Assembly (NCBI GenBank): GCA_016704445.1
Contig: JADJAE010000038.1
Span: 1-64,000 of the forward strand
Source: Deltaproteobacteria bacterium
Lineage (GTDB): Bacteria > Myxococcota_A > Polyangia > Polyangiales > Ga0077539
Reading direction: 5' to 3'
DNA length: 64,000 nt
Position numbers and translations under genes: made by a program. Positions 40,131 through 47,388 of the stretch are shown here, one piece after another. Position 1 is the stretch's first letter. Each line of letters opens with the position of its first letter. Under the pieces are notes generated by a model, which saw nothing but the letters and a program-made list of their open reading frames with translations, was not told the DNA's origin and did no database searches.

Positions 40131-41360
40131 ATGAGCGAGCGCGGCTACGAGGTCTTCGAGGTGGAGGGTGGGGTGCCGATCAAGGCGTGGACGCGCGGCG
40201 TCGCGGTCGAGGAGATGGCCCGCGATCAGCTCTCGCGCCTGGCGGCGCTGCCCTTCATCCACAAGTGGGTGGCGGTGATGCCAGACGTGCACGTCGGCAA
40301 GGGGGCGACGGTGGGGAGCGTGGTCCCGACCTGCGGGGCGATCATCCCCGCGGCGGTGGGCGTGGACATCGGCTGCGGGATGATCGCGGCGCGCACCAGC
40401 CTCACGGCGAGCGACCTGCCCGATCATCTCTTCGGGCTGCGCTCGGCGATCGAGCGGGCGGTTCCGCATGGGCGCACGGACAACGGCGGGCGCAACGACC
40501 GCGGCGCGTGGCACGACGTGCCGGCGGCGGTGGACGAGGCGTGGGCTTCGCTGAGCGAGGGCTACGCGGCCATCGTGGAGAAGCACCCGCGGCTCGGTCG
40601 GGGCCCGGAGCGCTCTCAGCTCGGGACGCTCGGCACGGGCAACCACTTCATCGAGGTGTGCCTCGATGAGAGCGACCGCGTGTGGTTCATGCTGCACTCC
40701 GGGTCGCGCGGCGTAGGAAACCGCGTCGGGTCGCACTTCATCGAGAAGGCCCGGGAGGACATGGCCCGCTACCACATCCACCTTCCCGACCAGGACCTCG
40801 CGTACCTGCCGGAGGGGACCGTGCACTTCGACGACTACCTGCACGCCGTCGGGTGGGCGCAGGAGTACGCGCGGGTGAACCGCGAGCTGATGATGCGGGC
40901 GACGGTGGAAGCGGTGCGGTCGACGGGGCTGGTTCCGGCCTTCGAGGCCTCGCTGGAGGCGGTGAACTGCCACCACAACTACGTGAGCCGCGAGCACCAC
41001 TACGGCCGCAACGTGTGGGTGACCCGCAAGGGCGCCGTGCGGGCGCGCGAGGGCGAGCTGGGGATCATCCCGGGGAGCATGGGGGCGCGGTCGTTCATCG
41101 TGCGGGGGAAGGGAAACCCCGAGAGCTTCCACTCGTGCAGCCACGGGGCGGGGCGGGCGATGACGCGCACGAAGGCGCGCAAGGTGTTCACCCTCGACGA
41201 CCACGCGAAGGCGACGGCGGGCGTCGAGTGCCGCAAGGACGCCGAGGTGATCGACGAGACGCCCGGCGCCTACAAGGACATCGAGGCCGTGATGCAGGCG
41301 CAGCGCGACCTCGTGGAGGTGGTGTACACGCTGCGCCAGGTGGTCTGCGTGAAGGGGTGA
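40131..41360 (+). CDS. rtcB: RtcB 3'-phosphate RNA ligase
   Basis: This 409-residue ligase joins RNA 2',3'-cyclic phosphate/3'-phosphate ends to 5'-OH ends using GTP and Mn. Motifs present are MPDVHVGKGATVGS (His54), VDIGCGM (Asp79, Cys82), GTGNHFIE, HSGSRGVGN, NCHHNYVSREHH and SHGAGRAMTR, which contains the guanylylated histidine. Length fits the bacterial enzyme. It follows the sigma-54 promoter and overlaps or abuts rtcA. Confidence 0.95.
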   Translation: MSERGYEVFEVEGGVPIKAWTRGVAVEEMARDQLSRLAALPFIHKWVAVMPDVHVGKGATVGSVVPTCGAIIPAAVGVDIGCGMIAARTSLTASDLPDHLFGLRSAIERAVPHGRTDNGGRNDRGAWHDVPAAVDEAWASLSEGYAAIVEKHPRLGRGPERSQLGTLGTGNHFIEVCLDESDRVWFMLHSGSRGVGNRVGSHFIEKAREDMARYHIHLPDQDLAYLPEGTVHFDDYLHAVGWAQEYARVNRELMMRATVEAVRSTGLVPAFEASLEAVNCHHNYVSREHHYGRNVWVTRKGAVRAREGELGIIPGSMGARSFIVRGKGNPESFHSCSHGAGRAMTRTKARKVFTLDDHAKATAGVECRKDAEVIDETPGAYKDIEAVMQAQRDLVEVVYTLRQVVCVKG

Positions 41361-41368
41361 ATGGGGCG

Positions 41369-42412
41369 ATGCGCGACGAGACGAACACGGTGACGCTGGA
41401 CGGCTCCGAGGGAGAGGGCGGCGGGCAGATGCTGCGCTCGTCGCTCTCGCTCTCGCTGGTGACGGGCACCGCCCTGCGGATGGTCCATGTGCGGGCGGGG
41501 CGCTCCAAGCCCGGGTTGCTGCGGCAACACCTGACGGCGCTGCGGGCGGCGGCGGAGCTGAGCGGCGCGGCGGTGGAGGGCGCCGAGCTCGGCTCGCGAG
41601 AGGTGCTCTTCGCCCCGGGCCCGGTGCGCGCGGGGGAGTACACCTTCCGCGTAGGCACGGCGGGGAGCGCCACCCTGGTCATGCAGACGGTGCTGCCGGC
41701 GCTGCTCTGCGCGGAGGGCCCTTCGTCGGTGACCTTCGAGGGAGGCACGCACAACCCGATGGCCCCTTCGTATGACTTCATCGAGCGGGCCTTCGTCCCG
41801 GTGATCAACCGCATGGGGCCGAGGGTGGCGTGCTCCATCGAGCGCGCGGGCTTCTATCCCGCGGGCGGAGGGCGCTTCACGCTGAAGGTGACGCCGTCAC
41901 GAGAGCTGGCGCGGGTGGAGATCATGGAGCGAGGCGCGGTGCTCTCACGGCGCGCGGTGGCCCGCGTGGCGGGGCTCTCGGGGAGCATCGCGGAGCGGGA
42001 GCTGGCCGCGGCGGACGAGGTGCTCGGCTGGGGACGAGAGTGCCTGCGGGTGGAGACGCTGCCGAGGGAGCAGGGTCCGGGCAACGTGGTGGTGGTGGAC
42101 GTGGCGTGCGAGCACGCGGCGGAGGTGTTCACGCTCTGCGGGGAGAAGGGCCGCTCGGCGGAGGCCGTGGGCGAGGCCGTGGCCAAGGAGGCGCTGGCGT
42201 GGATGGAGGCGGAGGTTCCGGTGGGGGAGCACCTGGCGGATCAGCTGCTGCTGCCGATGGCGCTCGCGGGCGGAGGGCGCTTCGTGACCAGCGAGCCCAC
42301 GCTGCACACGACGACCAACGCGCGGGTGATCGAGAGGTTTCTCCCGGTGAGCATCGGGTGGGAGCAGCGCGACGAGCAGGCGTGGGTGGTGAGCGTGGGG
42401 CCGAGGGGGTGA
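41369..42412 (+). CDS. rtcA: RtcA RNA 3'-terminal phosphate cyclase
   Basis: This 347-residue enzyme converts RNA 3'-phosphate to 2',3'-cyclic phosphate by ATP-dependent adenylylation. The N-terminal SEGEGGGQMLRSSLSLS, GTHNPMAPSYDFIER, FYPAGGGR and GEHLADQLLLPMALAGGG are family motifs. The active-site histidine lies in EPTLHTTTN. ATG 41369 is preferred; GTG 41357 overlaps the rtcB stop. It is in an operon with rtcB. Confidence 0.94.
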   Translation: MRDETNTVTLDGSEGEGGGQMLRSSLSLSLVTGTALRMVHVRAGRSKPGLLRQHLTALRAAAELSGAAVEGAELGSREVLFAPGPVRAGEYTFRVGTAGSATLVMQTVLPALLCAEGPSSVTFEGGTHNPMAPSYDFIERAFVPVINRMGPRVACSIERAGFYPAGGGRFTLKVTPSRELARVEIMERGAVLSRRAVARVAGLSGSIAERELAAADEVLGWGRECLRVETLPREQGPGNVVVVDVACEHAAEVFTLCGEKGRSAEAVGEAVAKEALAWMEAEVPVGEHLADQLLLPMALAGGGRFVTSEPTLHTTTNARVIERFLPVSIGWEQRDEQAWVVSVGPRG

Positions 42413-42422
42413 AGGCGCGGGG

Positions 42423-43134
42423 CTACTTCGTCGGGGCGTCGGGCGTCGGCTCCGGCGTCGGCTCGGGGGCGCTGCCCGACGCCTGCGTGCGCGAGCGGTA
42501 GAAGAAGCGGCGCGGCCAGTCGGCGGGCTGCTTGTTCTTGGTCCCGCGGGTGATGAGGCGGCCGAGGGTGCTGGCGCGGAGGGCGTTCAGGTCGTCGATG
42601 AGGCCGGTGATGTTGCGCGCCCGGTGCGTCGCCCGGTCGCCCGCCACGGTGGCGCGCTCGTTGTCGGCGGCCTCGCCGGTCGCGATGTCCTTCGAGAGCC
42701 GGGTGCCGAGCGACTGGAGCGAGCCCTCGGGCTCCGAGGCCAGGGCCTTGGGCCACGGGCGCACGACCTTGAGCTGCGAGGCGAGGCCGAGGCGAACGAT
42801 GCCGGAGGCGGTGTCCGGTCCCGAGGTAGCGCTTGAGCCGGGGGGCCTGCGCCTTGCGGTCGGCGTGGCGAAACTCCGCGACGATCTCCCCGGTCGTGTC
42901 GTCGAGCGCGTCGTCGGCCTCGTCGACCGCGGCCTGCGCGCCGATCTCGGCGCCCCAGTGACCGAGCTGCGCGATGAGCTCGGTCTTGCAGCGCGCCGCG
43001 ATGGCCGCGAAGGGCGGCGCGAGGTCGGCGGCGAGCTTGTTACGGAGCAGTCGCTGCTCGGTGTAGACCGCGCGGTGCCAGACGGTTTCGAGGGACGCGC
43101 CAGTGGGAATCGTTGGAATGGTCGGTGTTGCCAT
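42423..43134 (-). pseudogene. Unknown gene beside the RM locus, frameshifted
   Basis: The N-terminal 110 residues (MATPTIPTIPTGASLETVWH onward, ATG 43134 with a GGAGAT ribosome site) run in one frame to RLKRYLG. The rest (PDTASGIVRLG to the stop at 42423) is in another. Deleting one G of the GGG near 42820 joins them into one protein of about 237 residues. It is soluble, rich in Ala and charged residues, mostly helical, with a Pro/Thr-rich tail. Not recognised. It lies between RNA repair and restriction genes. Confidence 0.65.
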
Positions 43135-43215
43135 AGGGGCGGGAATCTCCTTCGACCGGTGAGTATGCCGGGGCCATGAGCGCGAGTGAACGTCAGAGTT
43201 CGAGCGCGATAGAAG

Positions 43216-43378
43216 GTGCAACACGGCGTGCGAGTGGCTCTCTGGCGTCCATGTAGGCGCCAACACGACGTGCAACAGAGTCTGCGGACGCCACTGGGGG
43301 TGTGACACGGGCTGCGACGGCTGCGACGGCTGCGACAGGGGGTGTGACACGGCGTGCGATGGGTTCGCTGGCGTCGGG
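43216..43378. repeat. Four imperfect tandem repeats upstream of hsdM
   Basis: Four units of about 40 bp begin near 43216, 43257, 43298 and 43340. They share a core close to CACGGCGTGCGA and often end CTGGCGTC. The third unit also has a triplicated GGCTGCGAC. On the minus strand they would encode repeated ARRVTPP, but I see no start or ribosome site that supports a protein. They fill most of the 324-bp gap between 43134 and hsdM. Confidence 0.6.
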
Positions 43379-43458
43379 AGAAGCGTTGGACACCCCAGAG
43401 CGCCGTTGAGCCGGAGCCCCGTCGCGGTGCATACAAGCCGCCGAGAAAGCGAGCCTCC

Positions 43459-45105
43459 ATGGGGAACACCGAGACGGGACCGAAGAAGCGGGGACGCCCC
43501 CCGAAGGTCAGGCAGGACGCGACCGAGCCGGTGGCGACCGCGACCCGCAGCGAGTCCCCCGCCCCATCGGGCGCGATGCTGGGCTTCGAGGCCAAGCTCT
43601 GGCTCGCCGCCGACAAGCTCCGCAACAACATGGACGCGGCCGAGTACAAGCACGTCGTCCTCGGGCTGATCTTCCTCAAGTACATCTCCGACTCCTTCGA
43701 GGAGAAGCGGGCGGCGCTCGAAGCCGACAAGAAGTCCGGCGCCGACCCGGAGGACGCGGACGAGTACCGCGCCGACAACATCTTCTGGGTTCCGAAGGAG
43801 GCGCGCTGGGCCTTCCTCCAGGGGAAGGCGAAGCAGCCGACGATCGGCAAGCTGCTCGACGACGCGATGGTCGCCATCGAGCGCGACAACCCGACGCTCA
43901 AGGGCGTTCTGCCGAAGGACTACGCCCGCCCCTCGCTCGACAAGCAGCGCCTCGGCGAGCTCATCGACCTCATCGGCACCATCGGGCTCGGCGACCGCCA
44001 CAACCGCGCGCGCGACGTGCTCGGCCGCGTCTATGAGTACTTCCTCACCCGCTTCGCCTCGGCCGAGGGCAAGAACGGGGGGCAGTTCTATACGCCGCAG
44101 TGCGTGGTGCGAGTGCTGGTCTCGATGCTGGCTCCCTACAAGGGGCGGGTGTTCGACCCGTGCTGCGGGTCGGGCGGGATGTTCGTGCAGAGCGAGAAGT
44201 TCGTGGAGGCCCACGGCGGGCGCATCGGCGACGTGAGCATCTATGGGCAGGAGTCCAACCACACGACGTGGCGGCTCGCGAAGCTCAACCTCGCCATCCG
44301 AGGCATCGACGCCAACATCGCCCAGGGCGAGAGCTTCCACGCCGACGCCCACAAGGATCTGAAGGCCGACTACGTCATCGCCAATCCGCCCTTCAATGAC
44401 AGCGACTGGGGCGGTCAGCGGTTGAGGGACGACGTGCGGTGGAAGTACGGGGTTCCGCCCGCGGGCAACGCCAACTTCGCGTGGGTGCAGCACTTCGTCC
44501 ATCACCTGTCGCCGACGGGCATCGCGGGCTTCGTGCTGGCCAATGGCAGCATGTCGTCGCAGCAGTCGGGGGAAGGCGAGATCAGGAAGGCGCTGGTGGA
44601 GGCCGACCTCGTCGACTGCATGGTCGCGATGCCGGGGCAGCTCTTCTACTCGACGCAGATCCCGGTGTGCCTGTGGTTCCTGGCGAGGGACAAGAGGAAC
44701 GGGCTCGGGGGCAAGGGGAAGAAGATGCGCAACCGGCGTCGGGAGACGCTGTTCATCGACGCCCGCAAGATGGGGACGCTGGTCGATCGGGTGCACCGCG
44801 AGCTGACCGAGGCGGACATCGCGAAGATCACCGAGACGTATCACCGGTGGCGCGGGGACGGGGCGGGTGCGTACGAGGACGTCGCGGGCTTCTGCAAGAG
44901 CGCGACGAGCGAGGAGATCGCGGCGCACCAGTGGGTGCTGACGCCGGGGCGGTACGTCGGCGCGGAGGAGGTCGAGGACGACGGGGAGGTCTTCGAGGAG
45001 AAGATGGCGCGGCTGGTGGCGAAGCTGGAGGAGCAGTTCGCCGAGGGGGCGCGGCTGGAGAAGGTGATCCGGGGGAACTTGAGGGGGTTGGGGTATGGGG
45101 GCTGA
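43459..45105 (+). CDS. hsdM: Type I restriction-modification DNA methyltransferase
   Basis: This 548-residue N6-adenine methyltransferase subunit has the N-terminal helical domain (LAADKLRNNMDAAEYKHVVL). The SAM motif is DPCCGSGGM (from 233), and the catalytic NPPF starts at Asn309; GGQFYTPQCVV precedes the SAM motif. It modifies host sites with HsdS and forms the restriction complex with HsdR. An unusual N-terminal extension contains an AT-hook-like KKRGRPPKVR (residues 9-18). It overlaps hsdS by 11 bp. Confidence 0.95.
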   Translation: MGNTETGPKKRGRPPKVRQDATEPVATATRSESPAPSGAMLGFEAKLWLAADKLRNNMDAAEYKHVVLGLIFLKYISDSFEEKRAALEADKKSGADPEDADEYRADNIFWVPKEARWAFLQGKAKQPTIGKLLDDAMVAIERDNPTLKGVLPKDYARPSLDKQRLGELIDLIGTIGLGDRHNRARDVLGRVYEYFLTRFASAEGKNGGQFYTPQCVVRVLVSMLAPYKGRVFDPCCGSGGMFVQSEKFVEAHGGRIGDVSIYGQESNHTTWRLAKLNLAIRGIDANIAQGESFHADAHKDLKADYVIANPPFNDSDWGGQRLRDDVRWKYGVPPAGNANFAWVQHFVHHLSPTGIAGFVLANGSMSSQQSGEGEIRKALVEADLVDCMVAMPGQLFYSTQIPVCLWFLARDKRNGLGGKGKKMRNRRRETLFIDARKMGTLVDRVHRELTEADIAKITETYHRWRGDGAGAYEDVAGFCKSATSEEIAAHQWVLTPGRYVGAEEVEDDGEVFEEKMARLVAKLEEQFAEGARLEKVIRGNLRGLGYGG

Positions 45106-46393
45106 GTGGCGTCAAACCGTGCTTTCCGAGCTTGGCCCCATCGTGACGGGCAAGACGCCACCGACGAGCGATGCCGCCAACTACGGCGGTAAAATGTCAT
45201 TCATCACACCAAGCGATATGAACGGAAGTCGCTACATAGAAGCCACTTCAAGATCACTGACTCAACGAGGCTCAGACGCGGTACGCAGCTCGAATATCCC
45301 CGCCGACTCGGTGCTAGTCTCGTGTATTGGATCCATGGGGAAGGTGGCCATCACAAAGCGACCTTCCGTCACGAATCAACAAATCAACAGCATTATCGTT
45401 GACCAGCCAAACTCGTCACTGTTCGTGTACTATGTACTTAGCACGAAAGAGGCTGAGATTCGTCAGGCCGCTGGCGGCTCTGCTCAGCCGATTCTCAACA
45501 AGTCCGCATTCGGACAACTTCCGATCGTTCTGCCCCCACCGTCACAGCAGCACGCAATCGCCTACATTCTCAGTTCGCTCGACGACAAGATCGAGCTCAA
45601 CCGCCGGATGAACGACACGCTGGAGGCGATGGCTCGGGCGCTGTTCAAGTCGTGGTTCGTCGACTTCGATCCGGTACGCGCGAAGGCCGAGGGGCGAGCA
45701 CCCAGCGGGATGGACGAGGAGACGGCGAAGCTGTTTCCGAGCGGGTTCGAAGACTCGGAGCTGGGAGAGATTCCGATGGGGTGGACGGCCACACCCCTGT
45801 ACGACATCGCCACGTACATCAATGGAGCTGCGTACGCAGCGTTCGAGCCGAACGAGGATCGCCGCGGTCTTCCCATCATCAAGATCGCGGAACTGAAGGC
45901 TGGCGTCACTACACAGACGAAATTCTCGGACGTTTCGATGCCTGAGAAATACAGGCTCTCGCGGGGTGACATCCTGTTCTCGTGGTCAGGGAACCCCGAC
46001 ACGTCGATCGATACGTTCGTTTGGGCTCACGAATCTGCGTGGCTCAACCAACATATCTTCCGCGTCATCCCCCACAACGCAGACGAGCGCTCATACGTCC
46101 TGTCGACGCTGAAGTACCTGAAGCCCACCTTCGCCGAGATCGCACGAAACAAGCAGACGACCGGATTGGGTCACGTCACCGTGGCGGATATGAAGCGTCT
46201 CCTGATCGCGCGACCCGACGCGAAGATCCTGAGCGCGTGGGCTGCGATCGCCGGGTCGCTATTCGAGCAAATCTTTCACAACGACGTATCAACCACCACA
46301 CTCACCGCCCTCCGCGACGCCCTCCTCCCCCGCCTGCTCTCCGGCGAGCTCGACGTCTCCGACGCCGAGCGCTTCGCGGGAGCGGCCTCGTGA
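45095..46393 (+). CDS. hsdS: Type I restriction specificity subunit
   Basis: This 432-residue subunit has two target-recognition domains separated by the conserved helical spacer (SSLDDKIELNRRMNDTLEAM, then LFKSWFVDFDPVRAK) and a shorter repeat at the end (LTALRDALLPRLLSGEL). It determines the DNA sequence recognised by the HsdM and HsdR complex. The first recognition domain (45100-45550) is visibly lower in G/C than its neighbours, as expected for exchanged domains. It ends overlapping the RhuM-family start (GTGA). Confidence 0.94.
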   Translation: MGAEWRQTVLSELGPIVTGKTPPTSDAANYGGKMSFITPSDMNGSRYIEATSRSLTQRGSDAVRSSNIPADSVLVSCIGSMGKVAITKRPSVTNQQINSIIVDQPNSSLFVYYVLSTKEAEIRQAAGGSAQPILNKSAFGQLPIVLPPPSQQHAIAYILSSLDDKIELNRRMNDTLEAMARALFKSWFVDFDPVRAKAEGRAPSGMDEETAKLFPSGFEDSELGEIPMGWTATPLYDIATYINGAAYAAFEPNEDRRGLPIIKIAELKAGVTTQTKFSDVSMPEKYRLSRGDILFSWSGNPDTSIDTFVWAHESAWLNQHIFRVIPHNADERSYVLSTLKYLKPTFAEIARNKQTTGLGHVTVADMKRLLIARPDAKILSAWAAIAGSLFEQIFHNDVSTTTLTALRDALLPRLLSGELDVSDAERFAGAAS

Positions 46394-47388
46394 CCGACCC
46401 CACCGACCTTCCCCCTCCCCCGAGCGAGCTCCTCCTCTACTCGGGCGAGGACGGCGTCACCCGCATCCAGGCCCGCCTCGCCGACGGAACCGTCTGGCTC
46501 AGCCAACGGCTGATGGCCGAGCTCTATGGCAAGGACGTCCGCACCATCAACGAGCACCTCGGCGCCATCTACGAGGAGGGTGAACTCGACCCCGGGGCAA
46601 CCATCCGGAAATACCGGATAGTTCAAACCGAAGGGAATCGCACGGTTTCTCGTCTGGTGGACCACTACGCGCTCCCGGCGATCCTGGCGGTCGGGTACCG
46701 CGTGCGCTCGACCCAGGGCACGCGCTTCCGGCAGTGGGCGACGGCGCGGCTGGAGGAGCTCGTGGTCAAGGGCTTCACCCTCGACGACCAGCGCCTCAAG
46801 AACCCGCCGGGCCCGGGGCAGGTCGACTACTTCGACGAGCTGCTCGGGCGCATCCGAGACATTCGCTCGTCGGAGCGGGTCTTCTACAGGAAGGTGCTGG
46901 AGATCTACGCGACGAGCATCGACTACGACCCGCGCGCCGAGGCCTCGCAGCTCTTCTTCAAGCGGGTGCAGAACAAGATGCACTGGGCGGCGCACGGGCG
47001 GACGGCCGCGGAGGTGATCGCCTCCCGCGCCGACGCGGCCGAGCCCAACATGGGGCTGACCTCGTGGGCGGGCGACGCGCCGCGCAAGACGGACGTGTCG
47101 ATCGCCAAGAACTACCTCGCGGCCGACGAGGTCGAGGCCCTCAACCGCATCGTCAGCGCGTACCTGGAGTTCGCGGAGCTTCAGGCGTCCAACCGGCGGC
47201 CGATGCACAATGGTTCGCCTCGCTGGGCTACGCCGTCGTGGGCGGTCCTTCGATCGCGCCGGGAGAGCCCGACGCCGAGCGGGGGAGCTACGAGCAGGTG
47301 GTGCTCGACGGCCGACTGCGCGACGCCCTCCGTCGGCTCAACCCCGCGGTGCCCGACGAGGCCCTCGACGAGGCCTTCCGCAAGCTGA
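46390..47388 (+). CDS. RhuM-family protein with replaced C-terminus
   Basis: Residues 1-274 match RhuM/Fic-like accessory proteins often found inside type I loci (VWLSQRLMAELYGKDVRTIN, RQWATARLEELVVKGF, ELLGRIRDIRSSERVFYRKV). After Asn274 the family sequence stops, and the frame runs 58 codons through DNA that codes for HsdR in another frame. The family usually goes on for some 60 more residues. I infer a deletion that joined the two genes. GTG 46390 overlaps the hsdS stop. Function of RhuM is unknown. Confidence 0.8.
   Translation: MTDPTDLPPPPSELLLYSGEDGVTRIQARLADGTVWLSQRLMAELYGKDVRTINEHLGAIYEEGELDPGATIRKYRIVQTEGNRTVSRLVDHYALPAILAVGYRVRSTQGTRFRQWATARLEELVVKGFTLDDQRLKNPPGPGQVDYFDELLGRIRDIRSSERVFYRKVLEIYATSIDYDPRAEASQLFFKRVQNKMHWAAHGRTAAEVIASRADAAEPNMGLTSWAGDAPRKTDVSIAKNYLAADEVEALNRIVSAYLEFAELQASNRRPMHNGSPRWATPSWAVLRSRRESPTPSGGATSRWCSTADCATPSVGSTPRCPTRPSTRPSAS

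Noticed and set aside
42532..43179. Plus-strand open frame across the unknown gene
   Set aside because: The minus strand has a ribosome site and a coherent protein after one-base correction; the plus frame shows no such features.
43216..43378. CRISPR array
   Set aside because: Units are imperfect, there are no unique spacers of constant length, and no cas genes are nearby.
43193..43432. 79-residue minus-strand protein with repeated ARRVTPP
   Set aside because: The repeats explain the open frame, and no start region or coding signal supports it.
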